Below are positions 17,782-26,349 of a stretch of 64,000 bases of DNA, piece by piece. A program made the position numbers and the translations under genes. The stretch is from Halalkalibacter alkaliphilus (lineage in GTDB: Bacteria > Bacillota > Bacilli > Bacillales > Bacillaceae_D). Each line of letters begins with the position of its first letter. The first letter of the stretch is position 1. Location: positions 1 through 64,000 of the forward strand of contig NZ_JAKRYL010000018.1 in NCBI RefSeq assembly GCF_023555415.1, written 5' to 3'. Under the pieces are notes generated by a model. That model made no database searches. It was given only the letters and a program-made list of their open reading frames with translations, and was not told the DNA's origin.

Positions 17782-17949
17782 CTAAAAATTAACTTTAGTA
17801 AACAACCATAGAAGAATAAAGATAGTTGAACTTATTCCGCAAATTTGAATTAAGGTGCGCTTTCTTTGAGCGTTGTTTTTTGCAAAGTATATCGCAGCCC
17901 ATATCGCAGAGACTACTCCTAATACTGCAATGCTAATCCAAAATAACAT
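17782..17949 (-). CDS. Small membrane protein, 55 aa
   Basis: Two predicted membrane helices (LFWISIAVLGVVSAIWAAIYF and ICGISSTIFILLWLF) separated by a basic loop (AKNNAQRKRTLIQ). RBS AAGGGGG precedes the ATG. I recognise no family. It lies tail-to-head with another small membrane gene 125 bp upstream on the same strand. Confidence 0.6.
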   Translation of the reverse strand: MLFWISIAVLGVVSAIWAAIYFAKNNAQRKRTLIQICGISSTIFILLWLFTKVNF

Positions 17950-18074
17950 AATAAATTCCCCCTTCGAAATAATTAAAGTATATGTAAGTTAATTTGATAA
18001 GTACGAACTCCTGCATGAATCGCAAGTAGAGCCTCTGTAAATATGAAATTCATACCGAGTAACTAAGTAACTAA

Positions 18075-18245
18075 TTACTTATTATTTAGTTTATCAATTT
18101 TATTAGAAATCTCGTCTAGTTTTTTCAGAAGTAATATATCATTATGATTTTTTGCTCGCATAAAGCGTAGAATGCTAATTAAGAAATAAATGATAAAACC
18201 AATTATAGATAAGTATAAAAGTAACCCAATCCCATAACCACTCAT
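18075..18245 (-). CDS. Small membrane protein with C-terminal coiled coil
   Basis: 56 aa: an N-terminal hydrophobic helix (IGLLLYLSIIGFIIYFLIS) followed by a charged heptad-like stretch (ILLLKKLDEISNKIDKLNNK). This layout is common in small Bacillus membrane proteins of unknown role. RBS AGGTGG precedes the ATG. A perfect inverted repeat lies just upstream. Confidence 0.6.
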   Translation of the reverse strand: MSGYGIGLLLYLSIIGFIIYFLISILRFMRAKNHNDILLLKKLDEISNKIDKLNNK

Positions 18246-18262
18246 AGAAGAACACCACCTTA

Positions 18263-18292
18263 AATAAGAAATGAAAATATCATTTCTTATTT
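18263..18292. repeat. Perfect 13-bp inverted repeat upstream of small membrane gene
   Basis: AAATAAGAAATGA and TCATTTCTTATTT around a 4-base centre, 18 bp before the start at 18245. It may be an operator, or a hairpin in the leader. Confidence 0.55.
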
Positions 18293-18428
18293 TATCATTG
18301 ATAAAGAGTTATTTGGAACTTATATCCATCAGTTACTAAAAATTTGATTAATTGTTTTTATGTATGGGGGAATGACAATCATTGTTACAGAATTATTATG
18401 TGTCAATAGTTTGTTCGATTAGAGCAAC

Positions 18429-18456
18429 AAAAAGCTCGGGTACACCGAGCTTTTTT
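18429..18456. terminator. Bidirectional terminator
   Basis: AAAAAGCTCGG pairs with CCGAGCTTTTT. It ends the minus-strand DUF4179 gene. Confidence 0.82.
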
Positions 18457-18477
18457 GCACAATATTTTTATTGAATA

Positions 18478-19786
18478 TTATTGATCTTCGTTTAGATCAA
18501 TCGTTACTTCCAACTGCTTCAGAAAGTTAGGCGAGTTCATCAAAACTGTATTTAAAACGAATTCTTCTTGATGAAGTGAATGAGAGAATGTAAGTTGAAA
18601 TTTATTGTTCGTACCGTCAACTCGTGTCGCTGATTGGTCAGAGTCATATCTGGTACCTTTAGAATCTTCAATCCATATAGCGTTTGCTTGTTTGTATAAA
18701 TGATCCCCATCTACCGTATAGATTAATGTCAAAACCCCATCTGTTTCAACTACGTCCAATACAGTCACTTCTCCTATATCTCCTTGAGGGAGGATGAGCT
18801 TTTCTCCCTGCCATTTTCTCTTTATAATGTTTGGAATGGATTCATCTCTTTCACGGAGAAATGGCTTAATTGTAATTGAATTTGGCAGGGGATCGAGTGG
18901 TTCAAAATAGTGTTTAAAAGTATGAATCACTTTCCCGTCTTGTGGGCCGCCACCACCACCGCCGCCACTAAAAGGGTTCCAGTACGCGACCTTGATCGTC
19001 GACTATTTGGTAATCTAACATCATGTATTTATCATTAAAAAAAGTTTCTTCCTCCATTATTAAGCGAAGATCTATCTCTGTAGATGTTGGAAAGAATGTT
19101 ACTTTATCATAAAGAATAGTAAGATCATCTCGTTTTTTCGCATCGTTTATGATAAACATTTTATGATTTCCCTGCAATGTAACCGGAAGTTCAACTGACC
19201 AAGATCTTCCTTCACGAGGTCGGATCCCTAGCACAAATGAATCTGGTATATGATCGCGAACACTTATATTAAAAGTGCCTGCATAAAGGCCTTGTTCAAT
19301 TTTTCTTACATTTCCTCCCATGCCTACGTTTCCAATATAGCTTCCATCAATTAATATTTCAAAATCTTGTAGATAATAAGGTCTTTCTTCCGTTTCTATT
19401 GTTTCCATTACATAACCTATATGAATTTCACCACCATCATATAGTGTTTCAGTAAATGTAATCACTTGACCATCGACTTCAATTTGCTCTCCAAGTTCTG
19501 TTGTTAGACCTTCTTGTGTCCCTTTTTTTACACCTTTGTCGCCAACAAATTCAAATGCAGAGCCAAAGAACGGGAGACTTTTCATTGTGTTAGCAAAAGC
19601 TGGTGAGAGAAAGGAAGCTCCGAAAGAAATCGAAAGGATAACTATTGCAGCAGTTAATGCAATAAAATATTTCGATCTTTTCTTTCTACGAGGTAATTGT
19701 TGAAGTGTTCGTTCAATACGCTCATCGACACTTTTTGAGAGGGGGGGGTTAACGTCTTCTTTTAATTGTTTTTCCCATTTTTCCAT
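18478..19786 (-). pseudogene. DUF4179 anti-sigma factor, frameshifted
   Basis: Two ORFs in different frames form one gene. The first (19786 to 18968, 272 aa) has an N-terminal cytoplasmic part, a membrane helix near residues 40-62 and the DUF4179 start (FANTMKSLPFFGSAFEFVGD). It ends at TTT-TAG. The second (to 18478) continues a normal extracellular domain after a (GGN)7 tract coding Gly7. Shifting one base at CCCTTTTAG joins them as NPFSGGGGGGG. It overlaps the sigma gene by 25 bases. A frameshift mutation, a sequencing error, or programmed +1 slippage at TTT-T would all explain it. Confidence 0.75.
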
Positions 19787-20301
19787 GTCGAAACCTCCTC
19801 ATGTTTTGTTAGCTCTTCCCGCATTTTTTCTCTTGCGCGACGTAACCTTGTTTTGATCGTATTCTCGGGTACTTCAAAGATAAGTGACAATTCATGAATG
19901 GAAATGTCGTCGAGATGATAGAGCTTAAGCAGTTGCTTTTGCTCTTTTGGAAGAGAGTCGAGCATTTGTTCAAGGTCAATTTTTTCATATCCGTGATCCT
20001 TTGAATATGGCTCCGTTGATTCTTCTATCGAAACAAGATTCTTCCGATTTCTATTTAACTGATGACACTCATTCATGACAATTCGTACCAACCAAGTTTT
20101 GAAATAAGCTGGCTCTCTTAATGTATGAATTTTTTGATAGGCTTTGAGAATGGCTTCTTGAATTGCATCTGCACAGTCTTCATCACGAGATAAAATCGTC
20201 TTGGCGACTCAATACATCATAACCTTATACGTCACAATCAGCTTTTCGAAAGAGGAAACATTCCCCTTTTTGGCTTTCTTGATTTCCTTTATATGATCCA
20301 A
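19762..20301 (-). pseudogene. ECF sigma factor with internal stop
   Basis: A TTG start at 20301 with AAGGAG 8 bases upstream opens a frame of 180 codons that reads as a full ECF sigma factor. Region 2 includes DCADAIQEAILKAYQKIHTL and YFKTWLVRIVMNECH. Region 4 includes EQKQLLKLYHLDDISIHELS and TIKTRLRRAREKMREEL. Codon 31 is TGA (20211-20209) in the context MMY-stop-VAKTIL, where the family normally has Arg; CGA to TGA is one transition. Its cognate anti-sigma is also broken. The system is probably dead in this strain unless the stop is read through. Confidence 0.75.
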
Positions 20302-20542
20302 TACCTGCGCTCCTTCCCTGGTGTTCTATTTGTTAGATACATAAGTGAGATGTTAGGTTTCACATAAATAAAAAATTTCTTTCTTAAGCTTACTACATAG
20401 CTGAAGTTGTACAATAATCAATCTTAAAGAGGGAGTCATTTGAGTTTCTTATTCGCGTTATTTGATTGAGAAATCCTTCCAGCAAATAAATTTCCATGTT
20501 ACGATCAACATGAAGTATATTTTTTTATAGAGGTGAGTTGAG

Positions 20543-21253
20543 ATGAGAAAAGTTGAGCAGGGTACAAAATTAGATTTAGAAAGAATTGTGTTTATTGGGA
20601 GAACATTTGAAGAGTATATGGCGATGTTTCTCCTTTCCAGTGATGAGTTAAAGGGAAAAAAGGTACTTGATTGTCCAGCTGGTGCCTGCTCTTTTACGGC
20701 AGTGGGAAATAAGCAAGGGTTGGATATAACTGCTTGTGACATTGCTTATGATCATGCAAGTGAGGACCTAAAAAGTAAAGGGATTAGAGACATTGAATAT
20801 GCGATCAAGCATATGGAACAAGCGAAGGGGAACTACGTATGGGATTATTTTAACGATGTGAATGCACTAAGAAATCATAGACTAAATGCGTTACATGATT
20901 GTTCGGATGACATGAAACAAAATAATGAACGGTATATTCCCGTTACTTTGCCTTTCTTACCATTTCATGATGATGAATTCGACGTTGTGTTGTCTGCACA
21001 TTTTCTATTTATGTATGGAGATCGCTTAGATTACGAGTTTCATTTAGAAACGGTAAATGAGTTGCTTCGAGTTACTAAAAAGGAAATACGGATTTTTCCT
21101 TTAGTAAATTTGGAAGGGAAACGTTATGAACACTTGAATCCTTTAAAAAGAGAACTTGTGGGCAAGGGATATTTTGTTGAAGAGAAAGAAGTCCCTTATG
21201 AATTTCAAAAGAATGCAAATTCCATGATGATTATTCATAAAGCGAAACAATAG
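20543..21253 (+). CDS. Class I SAM-dependent methyltransferase
   Basis: 236 aa. Motif I is VLDCPAGACSFTA near residues 41-53, and an acidic motif II follows (DITACD). A later FDVVLSAHFLFMY gives motif IV/post-I topology. The substrate is not evident. RBS AGAGGTGAG precedes the ATG. It stands alone between two ECF sigma/anti-sigma loci on opposite strands. Confidence 0.75.
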   Translation: MRKVEQGTKLDLERIVFIGRTFEEYMAMFLLSSDELKGKKVLDCPAGACSFTAVGNKQGLDITACDIAYDHASEDLKSKGIRDIEYAIKHMEQAKGNYVWDYFNDVNALRNHRLNALHDCSDDMKQNNERYIPVTLPFLPFHDDEFDVVLSAHFLFMYGDRLDYEFHLETVNELLRVTKKEIRIFPLVNLEGKRYEHLNPLKRELVGKGYFVEEKEVPYEFQKNANSMMIIHKAKQ

Positions 21254-21357
21254 AAGGGCAGCATTCGCTAACCTTTCTATTGTTTAGATAAAGAGGAATT
21301 TTAAAAATGGACAATATGGTTAACCAATTGTGTAAATGGGTTATTAAAGTATAGAAG

Positions 21358-21513
21358 TTATTTTTTATTAACTTGGGATCCACTTTTCTTTTGGCTTTGT
21401 GAACTTGTGTTTCCGATTTGAAATTCATTACCTAATTCAACATCATTTCTTTTATCTTGTTTCTCAATTTGTTCTCTAGTTTGATCCTTGCTTTGTACTC
21501 CTTGTTTAGACAT
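21358..21513 (-). CDS. Small hydrophilic protein, possible SASP-like
   Basis: 51 aa, Gln/Lys/Ser/Asn-rich and devoid of hydrophobic segments (MSKQGVQSKDQTREQIEKQD, then LGNEFQIGNTSSQSQKK). The composition recalls gamma-type spore proteins, but no repeat or GPR site proves it. RBS GAGGTGG lies 8 bases before the ATG. The call of a spore protein is inference. Confidence 0.55.
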   Translation of the reverse strand: MSKQGVQSKDQTREQIEKQDKRNDVELGNEFQIGNTSSQSQKKSGSQVNKK

Positions 21514-21667
21514 TATTGATTCCACCTCGCTTTCGAACGATCATGGTTTTAATATGTGCAATTTAAAAGAAAATAAAAAGACAAATTATTACAGGAAAAA
21601 CTAATATTTGGACATATGGTGAAATAACAGAGAGGAGGGAGCAATTTAGAAAGATACCGCTCCCTCT

Positions 21668-22009
21668 CACCAGCTAAAAAAGCCACAGTACTTTGAAAAA
21701 TGGGTGACATCAATTCTTATAAATGAATGTAAAAGTATTAATCGGAAAACAAAGAAAGTAGTTTATAAGGTTACAGAGCCTGTAGCTGACATGAGCCAAG
21801 ATAAAACAAGGATTGAATTACTTGATGGTGTTAAGCATTTAAAAGATCAGTACAGATCAGTTATTATTTTAAAATACATAAGTGACTATTCTCAAGAAGA
21901 GATAGCTGAACTTCTGCACATACCTATTGGAACAGTTAAGTCTAGATTATTTAGAGGCCTAAAGTTGCTAAGAAAAGAACTACAGAAAGGAGAGTATTAT
22001 GAGTTGTAA
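21668..22009 (+). pseudogene. ECF sigma factor, 5'-truncated
   Basis: Homology starts abruptly inside region 2 (HQLKKPQYFEKWVTSILINE). It continues through an intact region 4 (LKDQYRSVIILKYISDYSQE and IPIGTVKSRLFRGLKLLRKE). An in-frame stop lies just upstream at 21647-21649, and the first 60 or so residues that bind the -10 element are absent. A GTG at 21704 has no RBS. A GGGAGC/GCTCCC hairpin sits at the break. The downstream anti-sigma gene is intact and overlaps by 11 bases. Confidence 0.7.
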
Positions 22010-23573
22010 ATATTGTGAAAGTCATTTAATCGATTATATCGATAATAAGCTAGATGCGAAAGAATTAAAACAAATGGAAGAACATTTAAATAAAAGTGAT
22101 GATTGTAGAAGTGAGTATCATGCTATTTTGCAGGTAACTTCCTCTTTAGCACGTGAGAGTCAACACATTAATGTTCCTGCAGATCTAATGGAAGGAGTAC
22201 GTGAAAAAGGTAAGAGAACGAAGCGTAAACGATTTAGTTTCTACCGGCCAGGGGCATGGGCTGCGGCTATCGTTCTTAGCTTTTTATTTATTAGTACAGC
22301 TGTTGCAACGAATGGATTTAATGATGTTCTTGATTGGTGGAAACATATAACTGAAGTGCAACAACAAAGAGTTGATCAAAATATTAATCATGGACTAGGC
22401 GAAAGAGTGAATATGGAAGAACTAAGTAACAATGTCAAAGTTACGATTACAGATGTGGTGGCAGATGATCTTCAAACACATATTTATTATGAGATTGAAG
22501 ACCTTTCAAGAGAACAGCACTATATGTTGGATTATTTTGGTGGGACAAAAATAAGAAGTGCAAATGAGAATTGGAAAGATGATCATTACCAGGAAAACGA
22601 GTTACGAAGTCATATGCGCTTATATTCTGAACAAGATTATGTGGTCAAAGGTCGAATTGGGATTACTCCTTTAGCTGTAGAGGAAGGAACGATCTCGCTA
22701 CAACTTAGTGAGCTTGAAAAAGTTCCATCTCTTTTTGAAGAAGGTAAATCTCAAGAAATCGTACCAATTGAGGAAAGAGAACTGTATGCAGGAGATTGGG
22801 AATTTGACATTCCAATAAAAAAACATTCAGCGATTGTTAAAGATCTTAATGTAGAAACAGAAATAGATGGAAAATCTGTAACGTTTTCAAAATTAACAAT
22901 AGCTCCTACTGTAACAACATTACAATATCAATTTAATAATAGTGGGCGTGATGAACAAATTCTTCAATACCGTATTAAAGGTATTATAGGCGATGGTGTA
23001 CTATATGAACCTGATAATTTCTCTGTTGGTGGGGCTGGCAGTACTTCATACGGGCCCAGTTACGTTGAAGTCGGCTTTGAATCAATGTATCTTTCACAAC
23101 CAGATGTCATTCAAATAATGATTGAAGGTTCACATGTAGAAGTAAACGACAACAAACATTTTATATTTGATTTTGATCAAAATGAGACATTTGAATATCT
23201 TGATACAACAATTACAATAGAAGATATTGAACTTGGAAATCCTACTACGTTTGAATTAAAAGAGGAATTCCAACCAAATAGGGAGTACGAAAGTTTATTT
23301 ATTTCATACCTTAATGATAACAATCAACCAGGTTTCGCAAGCTCTAGCAATGGAACTGGTTTTATCATGGATGCGGCTGGAAAAGTATATGATCTTGAAG
23401 AGTATTTCTTTAGAATAAAGGAACTCGACCAACCGAGGTTTTTCACAACGGGAAGCTCCGTTACCGTGTATGGTGATGATGATGTTGAGATTGTAAAACC
23501 AACAGGGTTTGAAATTAATGGATATACAAAAACAAAGTTCTTTGATCAAGTAGTTGAAATTGACTTAAGGTAG
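21999..23573 (+). CDS. Anti-sigma factor, zinc finger plus DUF4179
   Basis: 524 aa. The N-terminus has the zinc-binding anti-sigma pattern (CKYCESHLIDYIDNKL, then HLNKSDDC). A membrane helix lies at about residues 84-102 (WAAAIVLSFLFISTAVA), followed by a large extracellular DUF4179-type region. It should sequester its cognate ECF sigma factor at the membrane. RBS AAAGGAGAG precedes the ATG inside the sigma gene. With its sigma truncated, this protein may be orphaned. A terminator follows. Confidence 0.82.
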   Translation: MSCKYCESHLIDYIDNKLDAKELKQMEEHLNKSDDCRSEYHAILQVTSSLARESQHINVPADLMEGVREKGKRTKRKRFSFYRPGAWAAAIVLSFLFISTAVATNGFNDVLDWWKHITEVQQQRVDQNINHGLGERVNMEELSNNVKVTITDVVADDLQTHIYYEIEDLSREQHYMLDYFGGTKIRSANENWKDDHYQENELRSHMRLYSEQDYVVKGRIGITPLAVEEGTISLQLSELEKVPSLFEEGKSQEIVPIEERELYAGDWEFDIPIKKHSAIVKDLNVETEIDGKSVTFSKLTIAPTVTTLQYQFNNSGRDEQILQYRIKGIIGDGVLYEPDNFSVGGAGSTSYGPSYVEVGFESMYLSQPDVIQIMIEGSHVEVNDNKHFIFDFDQNETFEYLDTTITIEDIELGNPTTFELKEEFQPNREYESLFISYLNDNNQPGFASSSNGTGFIMDAAGKVYDLEEYFFRIKELDQPRFFTTGSSVTVYGDDDVEIVKPTGFEINGYTKTKFFDQVVEIDLR

Positions 23574-23583
23574 GGGCTAAGGA

Positions 23584-23612
23584 GGAGAACATCTAGTTGG
23601 TGTTCTCCTTTT
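23584..23612 (+). terminator. Terminator after anti-sigma gene
   Basis: GGAGAACA pairs with TGTTCTCC, followed by TTTT. Confidence 0.78.
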
Positions 23613-23754
23613 GATTATGCGCTAAATTAATAAGATACGGAATTTTGAGTTAAGAGATTGAAGTCATAGAGAATGAGTAATATATCAGTTGAATGACTAT
23701 AATAATTTTTTTCTTAAAGGAGAACCTAAAAAATAAAATATAGTAGGTGTTACT

Positions 23755-24105
23755 ATGAAAAGAATGATTGCATCCTTATTCATTCTCCTAATATTCATTT
23801 GCTGCCAACCAGTTCAAGCAGAAGAGGCCGAGCAAGAATTACTTAAGGGTGCTTTTATTGAATCCATGCTTGATCACATTACTGATGCTGTCAATGAACA
23901 TGGTACTGGCCGCTTATGGTATCGTGGAAACGAAGAAATTATAGAAATTAGAAGACCTGATCCTCATCATATTACCTCATATACTGTTACAATTAGAGTT
24001 ACTACTGTTGAAGGCGCTCATAATCCACCTTATGCTAAAGAAACGATGAACTTCAAATTGCCTGAAATGAAATTGTTGGATTATAGAGTAGAATGGGTAG
24101 ATTAA
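23755..24105 (+). CDS. Secreted DUF3888 protein
   Basis: 116 aa with a signal peptide (about residues 1-22, ending PVQAEE). The mature part fits DUF3888: LLKGAFIESMLDHITDAVNE, and the C-terminal motif AHNPPYAKETMNFKLP. The family is common in Bacillaceae and its function is unknown. No strong RBS is visible near the ATG (weak TAGG). It stands alone. Confidence 0.72.
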   Translation: MKRMIASLFILLIFICCQPVQAEEAEQELLKGAFIESMLDHITDAVNEHGTGRLWYRGNEEIIEIRRPDPHHITSYTVTIRVTTVEGAHNPPYAKETMNFKLPEMKLLDYRVEWVD

Positions 24106-24213
24106 ATAAGAATCTTAGAAATCTATCTCCTGAGTAATGGAGCACAGTCCGCCCACACATATCAAGGCGAAAAAGAGAATTTGTGTGCTATTTTTAAACT
24201 CATTGATAAAAAA

Positions 24214-24256
24214 GGGGTGCCAGAAAGTCATTTTTATGATTTCTGGCACCCCCTTT
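24214..24256. terminator. Long bidirectional terminator
   Basis: GGGGTGCCAGAAA pairs with TTTCTGGCACCCC. T runs occur on both strands. It ends DUF3888 (plus) and the ATP-grasp cassette (minus). Confidence 0.82.
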
Positions 24257-24270
24257 ATAGGTTGAAATAA

Positions 24271-25011
24271 TTAGAGTTTACTCCCCTTTTTATACCGAAG
24301 GATTCGTCGTAACATTTGTTTATCTCCTAGCATTCGGAATTGAGCAAGCATTGGCCAATAATTCGCTTCAATAATCCATAGCTTACCATTTGAATCTATC
24401 CCCATATCAAATCCATACATACGATGTTTTGGGTATTGTTCGGTTAGTATCTTTGTAGCTTCTAATACAATTTTTTCCATATCTGAAATCAAAGTGTCGA
24501 CTGACATCGTTTGTATAGTAGATTGAGGAATTGCTTCCCGAACATGCATCACCTTACCTTGACTTCGAGAAATATTTGTAACGATATACCCTTTTCCCGC
24601 TATTTTTGCCACTTTTCCTGTTATCTTCCATGGTGTAGAAACATTTTTACGTTGAACAATAACCCGAAAGTCGATAGGGCAACCATCAATGGTAGCTAGA
24701 GGAATCCGTTGTTGAATAATATAAGGGGTTGTACCCATAAGCTTTTTTAATTTTAACAACGTTTCTTTTTTTCCTAATGCGACTTCTATTTTGTTTTCAA
24801 TATGAATTTCGTATTTTTCTATCTCACTTGAGGATACCATTATGATCCCTTTTCCTCTTTTACCTTTAACCGGTTTTAAAATTACTTCCTTATATTTGGC
24901 AATCATCTCCCACAATGTACTTTCTTTCATCAGACGAGTTTCCGGTAAATGTGGAATTAATAATTCAGACTTTTTCATCCACCTAAATTCTTTCAGTTTA
25001 TTCTTTTTCAT
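24271..25011 (-). CDS. YheC/YheD-family ATP-grasp protein
   Basis: 246 aa. The ATP-grasp fold shows VILKPVKGKRGKGIIMV near residue 44, the DFRVIVQR strand, and the metal-binding end MYGFDMGIDSNGKLWIIEAN. YheC/YheD proteins are known as endospore coat-associated proteins; the ligase substrate is unknown. It is the last gene of a minus-strand cassette with PhyH, Nudix and PntC-like genes (111 bp after PhyH). The start is the ATG preceded by GGAAGTGGAG; a start 36 bases upstream is possible. Confidence 0.8.
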   Translation of the reverse strand: MKKNKLKEFRWMKKSELLIPHLPETRLMKESTLWEMIAKYKEVILKPVKGKRGKGIIMVSSSEIEKYEIHIENKIEVALGKKETLLKLKKLMGTTPYIIQQRIPLATIDGCPIDFRVIVQRKNVSTPWKITGKVAKIAGKGYIVTNISRSQGKVMHVREAIPQSTIQTMSVDTLISDMEKIVLEATKILTEQYPKHRMYGFDMGIDSNGKLWIIEANYWPMLAQFRMLGDKQMLRRILRYKKGSKL

Positions 25012-25122
25012 CTCTCCACTTCCTTTCATAGAGACATAGCACAACACTCACCACTTCAAATAGTATTGCCTTCCTCGTCTAACCAATCTGAGATAACGAT
25101 AGAGCGTTACGGTTTAGGGAAA

Positions 25123-25896
25123 CTAAATTTTATAACTGTAATTTACCCCTGGTTTTCTTTCGATGTCAGGTGGAAAGGTCTTTCGTTTATCCTCAAAGTA
25201 TTTTGCTCGGTAATCTCCTTCAGAACGTTTGCTAAACGTTAAAAATACCATTCTTCTTGTCGTATCTGTGAGATTGGGACCTGAACGATGTGGGGTATAA
25301 GAATCAAAGATAATTATATCTCCTGGTTTCATTTTAAAAGATACCCAATCCCATTTTTCTACGACCTCTTGCGGAAGCTCTTTAAACATTGGGCCTTGTA
25401 GCCCTTTTTTATGCTCTCCAAGTACACATTCCAAGCACCCGTTAGCAGGAGTTGCTTCATCGATACAAACAGCCACAGAAATATGCAATGTTTGCCCATA
25501 GCCATCCCAACCTGCCTGAGCATCTTGGTGCGGCTTAAAACCTTCCCCACCTGGAAGCTTAAAATTGATTTTGTCTTTAAAAAGAGTGGCAGGCTCTTCA
25601 AATAATTGTGAAACGAGCCGAAGCATCCATTCTCCATTTAATAGATTATTTAACTTTTCATGGTATGGTAAGAAATTTTCTACTCTATTTAAAATTCTCG
25701 AACCATCTTTTAAACTCTTCTCGTAATATTTCATCCATTTTCCTTTTTCTTCAGGAAGGTTTTGTACTTCATTTACCCAATCGATTAGATTCTGCTTAAT
25801 TTCTGAGTTGTAAAGCTCTTCACGAGGTAAATAAAGACACCCATCTTGCTTCCATTTTTCAAGGTGTTCTTTTGTAAATTGTTTAAGTTGTATCAT
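25123..25896 (-). CDS. Phytanoyl-CoA dioxygenase (PhyH) family hydroxylase
   Basis: 257 aa Fe(II)/2-oxoglutarate oxygenase. The iron ligands are H123-x-D125 (FKPHQDAQAGW) and H203 (TPHRSGPN), and R214 or R215 would bind 2-oxoglutarate. The PhyH family includes enzymes that hydroxylate phosphonates such as 2-aminoethylphosphonate. The neighbouring PntC-like gene makes a phosphonate or aminoalcohol substrate plausible, but the sequence alone does not set it. The start follows AAAGGAG at 7 bases. It lies 27 bp after the Nudix gene, probably one operon. Confidence 0.8.
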   Translation of the reverse strand: MIQLKQFTKEHLEKWKQDGCLYLPREELYNSEIKQNLIDWVNEVQNLPEEKGKWMKYYEKSLKDGSRILNRVENFLPYHEKLNNLLNGEWMLRLVSQLFEEPATLFKDKINFKLPGGEGFKPHQDAQAGWDGYGQTLHISVAVCIDEATPANGCLECVLGEHKKGLQGPMFKELPQEVVEKWDWVSFKMKPGDIIIFDSYTPHRSGPNLTDTTRRMVFLTFSKRSEGDYRAKYFEDKRKTFPPDIERKPGVNYSYKI

Positions 25897-25923
25897 TAAG
25901 AGTACTCCTTTCATATATAGAAA

Positions 25924-26334
25924 TTATTTATTGATATAGAGATATGGCCACTGATTTTCATTAGAACTATGAAGGACACGTTCTAAAAATATTTTGTTGC
26001 TAATCATGTTCAATGCTTCTTCCATCGTAAAATAGCCAATATCTTCACTCTCATCATCAGATTGTAATTGACCCGAAATGGGATTTGCTAAAAATAAGAA
26101 ATGACAGCTACTTTCTTGTTTAATTTGATAGATTCCAATCAAGTCAATGATTTTTACTTGAATTCCAGTCTCTTCTTCAACTTCTCTTATTGCACCATCT
26201 TGTACCGATTCATTGTTGTTAACAAATCCTCCAGGATACTCCCAACCCCTAGTTTTATTTTTGATTAACAATATGTGATCAAACTTATCACGAATAATTG
26301 CACCAGCCGACAGTTTATGATAAGGAATCTCCAT
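25924..26334 (-). CDS. Nudix hydrolase
   Basis: 136 aa. The Nudix box is complete: G-x5-E-x7-REVEEETGI (from GGFVNNNESVQDGAIREVEE). It hydrolyses a nucleoside diphosphate linked to another group. In this cassette a CDP- or CMP-activated intermediate is a possible substrate (inference). The second ATG (MEIPYH) is used because GGAGGG lies 6 bases upstream of it and touches the first. Confidence 0.82.
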   Translation of the reverse strand: MEIPYHKLSAGAIIRDKFDHILLIKNKTRGWEYPGGFVNNNESVQDGAIREVEEETGIQVKIIDLIGIYQIKQESSCHFLFLANPISGQLQSDDESEDIGYFTMEEALNMISNKIFLERVLHSSNENQWPYLYINK

Positions 26335-26349
26335 ATACATCCCTCCTTC

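Noticed and set aside
18940-18965. GGN repeat as a simple-sequence phase-variation tract
   Set aside because: Changes in a (GGN)7 tract alter length by whole codons and cannot cause the frameshift, whose stop lies upstream of it.
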